The notes beneath the pieces are model-generated. The model did no database searches and was not told the origin of the DNA. It was given only the letters and a program-made list of their open reading frames with translations. From Moniliophthora roreri (Eukaryota > Basidiomycota > Agaricomycetes > Agaricales > Marasmiaceae), in contig LATX02000226.1 of the NCBI GenBank assembly GCA_001466705.2, positions 186,001-250,000 on the forward strand: a DNA stretch of 64,000 nt, read 5' to 3'. The position numbers and the translations under genes are program-made. The stretch's first letter is position 1. Each line of letters opens with the position of its first letter. Positions 52,057-63,800 of this stretch are shown piece by piece.

Positions 52057-52627
52057 CTATAAATTTGGCTTTGTAGCATCTCCTTTAACCTGCAAAGATA
52101 TCTCCAACCAGTTACACTTTTTCTCGGGATGCAGCTCTTTACGCGGTTCTGTTCGGAGGAGGAGGAAAGGAAGCCCATCAGCGTATGAAGTAAAGAAAAG
52201 AATCGAGAATTCACGAACGCCAGTCATGTGGATCATTTACCATCGACACCGGAATGATGATGATATCAGTTCTGGGTACATTTGAGTCTGTGCTGGGTCG
52301 AAGAGCCATTGTAGAACCGCAATTTGAACAAAAGGAACGCGTCAGAATCCTCCCGCTCGCCGTCCCACTGTCTTTGTATTCTCTCAGGAAATCAGAACCT
52401 TCAGTTACTACCACGTTCTGTAAGTAATTGACGGAGACCAATGTCAGTGAACAAATGGAGCGATGACGAGCATTACGCACCTCGGATCTGAAGAATGTAT
52501 TCGCCAGGAACGCTGAGCCGCTCGACTTCTTGCAATTCAAACAATGGCAGATGGTGAACGTGAAAGGATCACCAGTGACCTTCAATTTGACGTTTTTGCA
52601 GAGGCAAGAAGCGTTTCTCGTAGTCAT
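52057..52627 (-). CDS. GFA/CENP-V domain protein
   Basis: Three exons (52627-52481, 52417-52219, 52148-52057) join in frame into 145 residues. The glutathione-dependent formaldehyde-activating (GFA/CENP-V) zinc fold is shown by CLCKNVKLKV, CHCLNCKKSSGSAF and RSFCSNCGSTMALRP. The Cys pairs are C-x-C, C-x-C-x2-C and C-x2-C, as in the family, which binds zinc and has glutathione-related or unknown activities. The last exon (PRKELHPEKKCNWLEI) was found by splicing at a GTTCGT donor just before an early stop; this restores the usual C-terminus ending near the family's W-x-E motif. A shorter 117-residue form would result if that intron were retained. Confidence 0.88.
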
Positions 52628-52933
52628 GATGGAGGCTCAGGACAATAAAGTAGAGCAGGTAGCTTCTCATCGGAACCGGTTATGACAACCCCCGAGGGCA
52701 CCCCGAGGGGGTCACGTCACTGACGGGAGACGCTGAGTCACTGACAGGAAAATGGGAAAGGAAATATGCAGATATTGAGTGGGGACGAATCTAATGATAC
52801 AACAGCCTGTTCGTCTAGCATGGACGTATCGTGAAAAGTAAGTATAATGTCAAAGTGTAACATAGATTCTATCATAGCCGCATAAAACCAAATAAATGTA
52901 TCCATACTTTTCGCATCAGGCTCTATCGTAACT

Positions 52934-54196
52934 CTAGACAAACTGTCCGAAGAAAGGAATGAGGGATTGTGCTAGCGTATAGCTGAACACGAGCTTGGGT
53001 CCTACAACAATAATCTACAACAGGGCCTTTGTCAGCGAACGGGGTCACGGAACACTGGGAAGAACGCCTTACCTTGGGCGTCAGACCCTTGAACAGAGCT
53101 GTAGGGCCCTCGTTCTTAATCAAATCCTTCACAACCGTGATACCCGACACCTTGCTCTCAAAGTTGGCGTTCTGAATCCTAGTCTTGATAGTATCGAGAG
53201 GTGCCGCGACCGTAATGGACGCTACAGCTCCGGCGATGGAAGCGACAAAGTTCTGTGTCCATGTCGCCTTGGAGTAATCAGAAACACCGAGTACATAGTC
53301 TTTCGTGACAGCAGATGCACCGAATAGCTGTGACATACAAGTCAGATTGAAATACGAAATGTAAGCAGACTGGGCTGAACGTACCGCAAAACTACCAGGA
53401 GCATTCCGTGCCATTGTCCATCCCCATCCACGGTAAAGCGTCGTGCCTTCCTCGGCAACAATCCGCATGATGCCACGACCACGGAATGCCTCAGGGTTGA
53501 CTTGACGCTTGATCTTCAACACATCCAATGGCAAAAGAACCTATACGCAGCGCGCATGGCATAATTAGCTCCTCCTTTGCACCCTCCAAACAATACGATG
53601 ACTCCACGCACCACTTCACCAATTCCAGTCAAACTAAAATGACCGAGGTTGTCAGACATACACATACACGCAGTAAAAAATGAAAAACACACCTCCCAGC
53701 CGTAGCCTGCATCATCAACTTTCCCTTCCTCTCTCCAAAAGCATTGGTAAAGTTTTGCTTAAAATGATGGTTGATCAAGTCATTGAACCAAGGTTGACCA
53801 CCAAACTTGTATATCCGCTGAGCAACTTTGTACCCTGCGGCGTATCCAAGACCAGGGAAGAGAGAAAAGAGCTTTCTGCCTATTGAGGCCGTGGCATAGT
53901 CTCGGAAGATGATGCTGGATAAGGTTGATGCAGAAACCTATGTAATACACGCGTGAATATGGAATATGACGTGCAGCTAAAAAGGAACGCGCACCTTGGC
54001 CTTGTTACTCATCAATCGTTTTGCTACAGTGTCCACAGGATGGAAGACTAGTAGCTCAGCAATACCTAGACACGTCTCTCTATAAACACACCATTTCGAC
54101 GGAAAAACGACTCCAGTTTTGGTGCATACCGGATGTACCCGACCCAAGAACACGAGCAGTTCCAGATTCTTTTCCCTTTCCCATTGGCGGAGACAT
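52934..54196 (-). CDS. GGC1: Mitochondrial GTP/GDP carrier
   Basis: About six exons, roughly 300 residues. Three mitochondrial-carrier repeats carry their signatures: FHPVDTVAKRLMSN, LPLDVLKIKRQVNPEAFRGRG and APLDTIKTRIQNANFESK. Between them are FPGLGYAAGYKVAQRIYKFGG, YRGWGWTMARNAPGSFALFG, ATWTQNF and FKGLTPKLLVVGPKLVFSYTLAQSLIP. The LPLDVLKIKRQ-NPE-FRGRG and TARNAPGSFALFGG-type stretches are specific to the Ggc1 branch, which exchanges GTP and GDP across the inner mitochondrial membrane and affects mitochondrial iron homeostasis. The start MSPPMGKGKESGTARVLGS fits the family's short N-terminus. Confidence 0.92.
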
Positions 54197-54556
54197 GATG
54201 AAGTGAGGCAGGAGATGGGTTGAGAGATGAAGGGATGGGGGGCTATTAAAGAGTGGGTGGGTGCTGTAGAATTGCTGTCAGAACACAGGGCTGTCCTGGC
54301 GTGGAAGTGAGTGTTGAAAAAATTTAAGGCCGTGTCCAAATGTCGTAATGACTCGGTCGAGACTCGGATGAAATTCGGATCGTGATAAGATTATCTTATC
54401 GGTAGGCATTCGCATTCACAAGTATTGTAACATGTATCATACAAAAATCTTTATGAACGAAGATGAAACCTCTATAAGTTCAAGTAGTATTATAAGTACG
54501 AAGTGAAGCATCAAAGAATCCAAGTCAACGGTTCAGGAAAACCATTTAGCGTCTTT
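54197..54556. other. Intergenic
   Basis: Promoter of GGC1 and 3' flank of the protease gene. Nothing else seen. Confidence 0.4.
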
Positions 54557-56087
54557 TCAAGCCAAAAACGGCGTATTTTCAGCATAATATTCATTATTAT
54601 CTGTCACAAGAGCATTTTCATTAGAGCTTGAACAGGATTTGACATCATGCAAAGCCAGGACCTCACCTGCATTCTTTATAGCTGTATCCGGGTCTGTCTG
54701 CGCAAGCTGCATCGCCCCGTCTTGTTTATACACATAATCACCAGTATGTCCGATCGAAAAGAAATGAGAAGACTCGTGCACGATGGTTCCTGCCTGCTCG
54801 GAGAATCAGTTACCGGTAGTTAATATGAGTGCTCAACACAAAACACACCTTTGAGTCTGTCCCTGTCATCGGCGCAGTCCAGAACGAATCTATTAACCAG
54901 CCATCCAATGTTAAAAACTCAAACAGCACCCCCCAGCGAATCACTCACTGCAAAGGTGAATCGTGCCAAATCTACAACGTGGAATATGTATTATCAGCTA
55001 CTGCCATCAGACACAGACAGGGCACAGACTATACTCACCGATCAGGATAAACAAATGCATACGAATCACTCGTGCATGAACAATCATAATGAAACTGCTC
55101 CGGATTCGATCCATTCAAAAGCATGTTGGAATAATGCTTTGCAACTAAACTCGCTCTTGCAGCTGTGTACTCTCCGAACCACGTCGTATATCGGGGTGTT
55201 GCTGCGGTGTTTCCGAGGGTGTAGCTGTCCGATTCATAAGCAATATAGTTCAAGATGAAGAGAGAAGCTCTCGGAGGCTTACCCATTTGCTTCTACAGCA
55301 TATTGATGAGCAAGTGGAGCAGCTGTTATAACTTGTTCTTGCTGTTCTGCTGTGCAGCCTCCCAAGAATTGAATCCTCTTTGATAGACGCGCGATTGGTG
55401 CTGGGCGCTTATCAACTGCGAGTCGACCGGAGAGAGAAAAGGTATGTGCAGTGGGACCTCGAGACGCCCGAAGCAGAACAGCCCGCTGGGTTTCCGAATC
55501 GACATAGTAAAACGCGTCCGATGCATCAATAGCATACGATCCTTCCGCCGAGGAGGTGAAGTTGTACGCAGACGACACTGATAAGCCACATACATTAGAT
55601 TAGTACAATACAATACAAAAAAGGGGACCAAAGTAGACTTACGATCATGTTCAACGGTGATGGATTCTCCAGGGGCAAGGACCGTAAAAGAAGCCGGGTT
55701 GTTGGCTTTGACCACTTGGGACGGAACATATTTCACCATCATACCGGTGAATGCGGGAGAACGACTTGAAAGACTGTCAAGATCAACATCGGCGCCGGAC
55801 CGTGAAATGGTGAATGTATTGGTGGGATCCGTTGATAAGACTCCACGGGGATCATTCAATAACTTGAGAACTTGGTCTCCGGTGTTGGTGACTGTAGCAG
55901 AAACCTTTAGGTTATCGACGTGTTGGACGTCTGTAGAACCTGCGAGAGAGATTGAGCTTTCCATACATTAGGGAAACCGAAGCCGTGGCATACCGGAGAG
56001 ATGAAGGAGTAGTTGAGGTGCAGCTTGAGCCGTGCTGACTGCAAACGACAAGGCTGCGAGCAGAGCGTATGTAGATGAAGATAACAT
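54557..56087 (-). CDS. Secreted deuterolysin-type metalloprotease (M35)
   Basis: Multi-exon, about 360 residues. The start MLSSSTYALLAALSFAVSTAQA is a signal peptide. The propeptide/N-domain has STDVQHVDNLKVSATVTNTG, LNDPRGVLSTDPTNTF and VKYVPSQVV. The mature domain has DEDQEQ-like CTAEQQEQVITAAPLAHQYA and YTTWFGEYTAARASLVAKHY. The zinc site is TIVHESSHF (HExxH) followed by GHTGDYVYKQD, the aspzincin GTxxDxxYG motif with the Asp and Tyr present but the final Gly replaced by Lys. The end NNEYYAENTP is typical of M35. These enzymes cleave extracellular protein, some after Lys. The start could also be an in-frame Met upstream. Confidence 0.9.
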
Positions 56088-57380
56088 GTCGATCCAGGCG
56101 GTCGAGTTGGTCTTCAACCTAAAGCGCATGAGGCATTTTATACGTCTCCTGTTCTCTCTCTGTCTTTCTCTCACACGGAACTTACATTTCGGAATCCCAA
56201 CACGGGGATAAGACTAGACCAGGACAGATTCAGTCAGTTCAGTCAGCATTCGACCTGTTGGACTACCACTAGCCAAAGATAGCGCGCTCAACCAATCGCA
56301 TGCTCGCATTCCGTGTTGATGTGAGTTCCAGGTGCGCCGGGGGCTATCAAGAATCAAGGCAGAAATAAGAAAAACCGAGGGCGTAGGAGGCCTAGATATG
56401 TGTGTGCCCTGGAGTGTCAACACCCGACGAACGCGTGAAAGAACGAAAAGCAGTGTGGTACATAGAGCCTCCCATGGCCGTGTCTCCTGGAAAACTCATT
56501 TTGTTCGGTACCACGATTCCGAGTGATACGGCGGTTGAGAGAGCTAGGCCTCTTGGGAAGGGAAGGTTGTCGAGGAACCATCTTCTGTGTTATCTCACGG
56601 GCCGACGTTCGAATATGGTAATAGATTAGTGGCGCGGAAGACAAGAAGCAGAACTGTATTGAGCTTGTGTCATTTTGAGGCGATAAGCGTTCACAATGAT
56701 GTATTCATAATTGAATATGTATACCATCGATGGGAGTTTGCCTGCTCGGACCATTGAATGACAAAATACGGCAGAAAGGGGGTCAGTGTTGACGCTGAGG
56801 ATATTATAATCGTAGACCGCTCTCACTGTAGCCTGACGCCATAAGTCATCTTTGCGTCGGGTATTTTTGAGCATCTCATATCTCCTGCCATGACGCGTGC
56901 ATCAACCATCAATCTAGACCGGATATTGCCTTTGCGCAGAGTAGTTAAGCATGGTGCACATCAATGGGCCAGGTGCTTAGATATTGACATGAGTACCCTC
57001 CCAGATTCTTGATGTAGGTATAAGAGATGGCGCTAGGCCCAGGGGTAGAGATACCGGTGAGGACATTCTAGGGTCTTGATGGTGTGAGTCAAATCACACG
57101 ACATCCACGGTAAATGAAATGTTTAAAAATAGCGGGCTAGGGATGACATATGAAGAAAAAGACCGAGTCAAGCCTAAAGCGAGACCAGGAACCTGCTGTA
57201 AGCTTAATCTTGGACTTGGGTAAAGCAGGAACCTACTTGTCACCCTGAAAGGTGCAAAATTCGAGTATTGGTGAGTACTGTGCGCAAAGATATATCAAAA
57301 CCGATACAAGTCCCGAAGCTACATACATCAGACAGAGTCGTCGAAAGGAAAACGAGCGAAACGCACCAAACTGATTAAAT
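56088..57380. other. Gene-poor gap
   Basis: No supported gene. Short open frames with no motif. Confidence 0.4.
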
Positions 57381-57386
57381 ACCCTG

Positions 57387-58420
57387 TCAGAGTACGTGTG
57401 CACAGCGTCAGAGGTGCAGATTCTGTCAAGGTAGCTAAAACAATGACAAGACTTGTTTCAAGTGCGCTGAAGCAATGTATCAAGAGTTTTGACTTTAGCA
57501 CGAAGGGAGGTGGTGAAATAAACGCACCCTAATTGATATTCGTGTGCTCACAGTGAGCATGGTAACCGTTCGTAAATGAAAGGTACTATCTCCGTCTTGC
57601 TTCAGTGCGGCCGTAACGATGCTGTTGAGGCGCTTTGTAGATTTCATAAAGGCTGCGTCAGAGGTGCAGTCAAAAACCACCGATAGCAAGTTCTAACGGC
57701 TTGAGGCAACTTGTAAGAGTCAGATTCGAGGAACGCATGTATCCAGTGTGCTGACTATGGAAGTGCAACCTGTGTCCAAGGCGACACCCAGTGCTCGTGA
57801 GGAATCATATTGCATATATGCGGCGATTTCCGAACAACCTGCCCCGGAAATAGAATTCGGCAACGTAAACACCACTCGTTTTTGCCCTTCAGCTTGGAAG
57901 CATCAACTTGCTTCAATTCCTCCGTCTGACCCCACTTCTGATCGTCCGAGATCCCAACGAAACGTCTGCTCGAATTTCTCAGCGATTCGCGTGTTCGTCC
58001 GGTTTTCTGATTTCTTTCAGATAGGAAAATCTTACTACCAAGCGTGTTTTCACCCGTTCTAATCTCTGAGCTAGGCAGAGCACGTGTGCACTGCGTTGAA
58101 AATGCAGTAAATAGTCGTTGCCAAGTCAGCCGAAACCAATGACAAGCCCGAGTGTGCTGAAGCGAAACGGTTTTAGCAGAGTTTTAGTGTTTACTGCCTT
58201 GCAGGAAGGAAGCGACGCAAACGTTACGCACCCTTATGGTTGTGGAGATCTACCGGGCCGCCACTAACATCGGGATTGTATGTTAAAGGATCCTCATGGT
58301 GAACAGGACAATAAATGAAAGGCCCGGGTGCTATCTCCGTCTTCCATTGATGCAGTCATAAAGAAGGGATGCTGTTGAGATGCTCGATCAAACGGTGGAC
58401 CATGAAAACCATGCTTCGTG
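57387..58420. repeat. Diverged duplicated segments (about 250-330 bp)
   Basis: The block from about 57390 (GTGTGCACAGCGTCAGAGGTG) through a TAAATGAAAGG...CTATCTCCGTCTT stretch to about 57640 recurs from about 58080 to 58400 in the same order and orientation. A third start of it (GCGTCAGAGGTGCAG) is at 57654. The copies are diverged and non-coding as far as I can see. Confidence 0.6.
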
Positions 58421-59600
58421 GCGGTGAAAGAGGCCCTGGAACTTGCGCTACCGAGTAAAGATCTAATCGGACTCGGGCTCGCGATACATCATGATGATCT
58501 ATGGCATCACCAAACAGTGAACAATGCTCCACTTGGGAAGAAACAAGGCTTCAATGGTATTGAGAATGGTGACCTTCGAAAGGGTCAAGGAACATTCTGG
58601 GAACGAATCAGCCAATTGACAGGCATGAGCAAATGAGGAAGAGAAAAAAAAAAGATTCACCTCAGACTTCAATCTCAATTACATTGTACGTCTCAGGAGC
58701 CAAATTCAGCTGCGTTACTCTATCAAAGGGACCAAACCCCAAGCAGAGAAGTACATTGATGCGAAAATCAACGAAAAGGGGTCTCGTGCTCTAAATCATC
58801 GAAGAAACAGCTCTGGATATCCAGTTATCCCTGAGTCGCTGCACGGTGCCGTATGAAAGTGAAACCCATGTAAAATATCTCGTTAGCTTGAATTGAAGAG
58901 TTGTATTGCACATACCAGATAACCTTGGGCTATTCATGCGCAGAGCACAGAGGGCCAGAGCGGTCGTGGTCACGGTCGCGGCTTTCCTTCAAACAGCCTG
59001 CCCTAAAGTAGACCCATGAAGGCTAGCTGAGCACCAAACGAATCGGTATTTCCTCGCTGTTCTACTTGAAGCTGGCAAGCTCGAGATTCGAGTCCTTGAG
59101 ATGGAAGGGTCGAGAATATAGTGAGAAGGGACGCGTCGACACACTTGACCCTGACCACCATCATCGGCACGCATGGTATATTCAGCTACAACTATCTTTT
59201 CTCAAAATTTGGACATTCGAACCAGAGATCCATTGCTATCATCCAGCACTTACGGGCGAACGGATCCGAACGATATGATATGGGCTCAAGGGCTTTGACG
59301 ACGCGAGATTTCAATCGGCTCGAACGGGAATATTCCACAGCAAACGGAGACCAGGAAGGCTGATCAACTACGGAAGTTGAACCGAATGAACGCAGTTAAT
59401 GGCCAGCGAGGTGCGTTCGTCGTTTGTGCTGTTTGAACTTCTGCGATGTTCATTATTTTGCCAGGCAAAGCTTTAGTATTTACTCATCATTGCGCTTCCC
59501 AGCTCGGCTGATGCGATGTCAAGCTCCAAAAGAATAAGAAATACGAAGAAGAGATCATTAAGCAACTCGGAGTTAATTGGGGAACACGGATTGAGCGATA
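58421..59600. other. Gap without a recognised gene
   Basis: A plus-strand frame at 58418-58636 and others show no recognisable domain. Confidence 0.4.
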
Positions 59601-59689
59601 TCTTGCTGGCTGGGAAATTTGACGCTTATCATTGGCCACGTTCGAAAAGGGTCAGAATATCACCCTCGGTGAGTAACCATGTCAATGTT

Positions 59690-60880
59690 CAGTGTCGTGC
59701 ATATATTAATTGTGTCTGCGTGCAGCAGGTACGATGGACGAAAATCTGATATTGGAAAATGTGACATTGTCCAGAGCGTGAAACGGAGGGCAGTAAAGTG
59801 GGGAAGCTGTCGATTTCGCCCCAGCGAGCGTCAGATTCGGCGGGTGTGACTTTGCCATAGCGAGGAACTTCAGGTTCGTGATCACTGGTTGGGTTGTTCA
59901 AGGTGCTGAACGTGGAATAGGCACTATATCCCCAGAGCAGTTCGATAGCGAGGTTCAATACCCATTTTCCGGTTTCGGTACTTCCGCATGACTTACAAGC
60001 TTCCCCTCAACCTGGTACTGCCGGATATGATCCAGGTCAGGTGTCGCTTCGACTTCTCAAAGCGCAGGCCTTCAACTGGACTATGGGGTTGTACCTCACG
60101 GGTTAACTCAGCAAGTCGACGATGATACCTGAGCCCTTTCCGCGACGCTCTATCCTCTTCACAAGTCCACGAGCTCATTTTCATTTCTCCGTCTCGCCGC
60201 CCTGCTCGTTTACGCTCGAAATCAGATATATATCCTGATTGACATCCAAGATCCAAAAATCACTTTCAGTCGAACGGACTTGATGAGCTCAGAGAAAGGA
60301 TAAGCAGGAACTGCGGAGGATAATAAAGAGAAGTAACGTACGTTGAGGTTACACGTTTTGGTATCGAGCCTTTTTTTTGGACTAACGGATGCTCCAGTCT
60401 TCAACACGAACTCTAGCATCGAAGAACTCAAAGAAAAACCAAACGTGGTGGGAGGCTTGAAGCGACGCAGATTCAGAAGATGGAAGGGGAGGCGAAGATT
60501 AGGAAGGAGCTTCCGGCGTTGAGGGTCACTGCCTAGGTACTCCTTGCTTACGGACAAGTCAGGGCAGCTTATCCGTCTCGGCCTCCTTGTATATATGTGA
60601 TAATCTGCTAGTATATACTTGGTGCTCACTTACATGAGCTTTCTGGTTGGTGTATGTGATCGATCACGGCTAGGTGTTCGGTGGGAGGGATTTTGCGCGT
60701 GACTCCGAGTTCAGAAATTGCCACGTGTTCACGGTACTGCATTCGTGATAGAGTTTTGTCGAGCTTCCAATGCATACCATCCGACATGCTGACACTGCTT
60801 TTCACGACCAACCTCCAGCAAAGGCTTGAGGTCTTTCTAGACTGTACCCTGCATGGAAAACCTGGACTTGGTGCGAACAC
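59690..60880 (-). CDS. Possible hypothetical gene, splice structure unresolved
   Basis: Several minus-strand frames look protein-like and in an order that splicing could join: one around 60440-60370 (SMLEFVLKTGASVSPKKRL) ending at a GTACGT donor, one starting after a GTCAATCAG acceptor with YISDFERKRAGRRDGE, WTCEEDRASRKGLRYHRRLA and a PHSPVEGLRFEKSKR stretch, and one with PRYGKVTPAESDARWGEI. I do not recognise a family. The segment is rich in Arg/Glu/Lys. It is divergent from the kinase-caspase gene that starts at 60853. The gene call is tentative. Confidence 0.35.
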
Positions 60881-63800
60881 CAGCTTTCAGGCGGGTGGAA
60901 AATGAAGAAGATCTTCGTTCAATATTGGCTCTCCCGGAGGCACTCGACACTCTCTTGTCCTTAGATGCTGCATCGGTTCCTTTTGTTGTACAGCTGCTTC
61001 AATCTGTACGTGTCTAGTGCAATACCTCGTCATTAAACGGCTGACGGTCGATATAGGAAGTACATCAAGCGTCGTCGACTGATCTATATCGAAGGCAATG
61101 TTGGTCAGGTATCCGTGCGCTGGCAAAGAAGCATCGAGTGCTACCGGACTGCCTATTTTTGAACAACATCACCCGAGAGGGCAATCATCCGCTCTACGGG
61201 GGTGGATTCGCTGTGGGTTATACGTATCAAGCCATTCAGTGTCGGGCTAATGGCTGTACAGGATGTCTTTAAAGGAAGCATTGAAGATCGACCGGTTTGC
61301 TTGAAGGTTTTGCGAACATATGTGAAAGCTGATCAGCGGAAACGGGATAAGATGTTCGTAGTGCGTATCGCTCTGATAAAGCCTCTTCATTCGATTAATG
61401 TACTCTCATATGTGTTTAATAGGATTTCTGTCAAGAAGCCCTCCTATGCATCCAGCTCAACCATCCGAACGTGCTACCACTCTTGGGCATCAACTTTGAC
61501 CTGTTCGTACCTGGTTTATGTCTGGTATCTCCCTGGATGGTGAATGGCAATATAATTTCGTACCTGGAACACAATCCTGACCACGATAAACTGAAATGTG
61601 TTCGTGAGGAATAAACATGTTTCTGTGCTCATGCTGACGGCGCGGCGCAGATATTCGAAATAGCTTCAGGTCTGGCGTACCTCCACAATCTCGACCCGAT
61701 GGTCACACACAATGACATCAAAGGGGTAAGTCACTACTACTCACTACTTCCATGTTCATTTTCGGCGTCAGCGTCTGATATTAGTCATTTAGGCCAACAT
61801 ATTTGTGGATGATCATCTGAGTTGTGTATTAGCAGACTTTGGTTTGGCTGCAGTATCGGCTTTTCAGTGGCACGGGCAGCGGTGCGATAAAGGGTTCTCT
61901 TAGGTGGATGGCCCCAGAGGTGTTTACATATATCCCACCAGTGGATGACGGCTGGGAAGGACAAGTCTCCTCGGGATATCTATGCGTACGCATGCACAGT
62001 GCTTGAGGTGAGCCTCTAAATACTCCAGTACTGCAGTACTTATGCATGATACACAGATAATAACCGGAAAACCGCCATTTTTCGGGCTACCGGAACCTAC
62101 GGTTATGCTGTATGCAATTCATGGAAAACGTCCGGAAAGACCAACAGTCGGGTGGTGTCCTGATGATATATGGGGCTTAGTAGAACGATGCTGGGTAGAG
62201 GATCCCGCAAAGCGACCTCGCGCTCTCGATATAGAGCGGTACCTCAGGCTATGCGTGCTAGCTCCACCGAGAGACACCGGCTCCTCCGCACTCGATGCAC
62301 CGTTGAGGGAGGTACTCAGCCTGAATTTGGATGCTCGCGCCAGTGTCATTCCCCAGCAGATTGCGAGCACAAATGTTCCTGCACTGCTTCCCCCCGCCGT
62401 CGATATCCAACCGGGTGCTGGGCAAACAGTGTCAACGACAATTAAAGAGAAGAATATTGGCAAGTGGTTCCGGCACTCGAATATTCCTAGGCTCCGACTT
62501 CCTCCTCAAGCCAATACCAGAGCAATGAAATCAAGAAAGCGGGCACTTCTCATTGGAATTCGAGCTTTTGGACTTGAAGCTTGCAGTGACGTGGATGACT
62601 GGAAGAAGTTGTTGGTTGGTTTCTATGGATACCGCGAGGAGGATGTGATCGTTATGAAAGACAAGGAAGAGGAAGTAGGATCGAGGTTCTACCCTAATCA
62701 TGCCAACATTGTACAATATTTTGACCCGGTGGAACACAGCTGACACAATTGCTTTCAGATGAGGGTTCTAACGAATGAATTTATCCTCAAGGACGAAGAA
62801 AACGTATTATACTTCTTTCTCTGTTTGTAGAGTTCTCTTCTTCCGTTCAAGCGTAGGACTGAACTCCCTCTAGATTCGGGGTGCTCGGGTCCGACAGAAT
62901 GTTACGACATGGATGGATTGGAAGACGGTGAATGGTTCGAATCCTTATGATAGTCCCTTTGCTCATCGCACATACCTAGTGATCGTCCCCGTAGATGCCC
63001 TTGACCAGTACGGAAATATTATCCCGGAACGTACCATTCTGGACTACGTATGTTACCTTTCAACCTTGACATGTTCGTTTCCTGTTGCTTTAATTGAATA
63101 ATCTTCACTTCAGGTACTCAGGCAAGCCTTGGTGGTGTCATTACCATCCCGTTGCAAACTCGTCGTGAGTCCCTCGCTACTAGTTGTCGCAACTTGCAAT
63201 GATATGGGTGTCACAGGCAGTATTCGATACATGTCATAGTGGCACACTCATGGGTAAGAATTATAGTCATTGAAGGGGGCAATATCAATCTTCACTGACT
63301 CTCCTTGGACTCCTCGATAGACCTCTATCATCACGGATGCAACAGGGCTTTCGCACCCTGGAATGGTACACGTCCACCCTCAACATCATTTAGCACTATT
63401 CTAATTCGAATCAAGCAAAAAGTCGTCGGATTAAACGAAAGTGTAAGTAGCCAAATCTTGAAGACCCTGGTGTGGCAAGGTTTGCAAGCATTGAATGTTG
63501 AACGCCCAGTCGGTGAAACCTGGTCCCGCATTGCGAAGCGCATTTGTAGTGTACTCGTTCCCAAGGCCATCAATGCAGAAAAACACTGCGCAGATGTGGT
63601 ACGTAACGTCTATAAAAGTATTGAGGTCAACTTCACACTTTGATATGCGTAGATTTGTATCTCATCATGTCGTGACCGTGAACATGCCGGTGCATGGGAC
63701 GAGACAAGCCTGGACTCCGGGGGCGTATCTGTGGCCAAGGCGAGTTTCAAACTTTGATAATGCAGTCGTCTCTTCTGATATACTGAACTCGGTATTATAA

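Noticed and set aside
51674..52285. Plus-strand 203-residue open frame antisense to the GFA gene
   Set aside because: No recognisable domain, and it overlaps the well-supported minus-strand GFA exons. Likely a chance frame.
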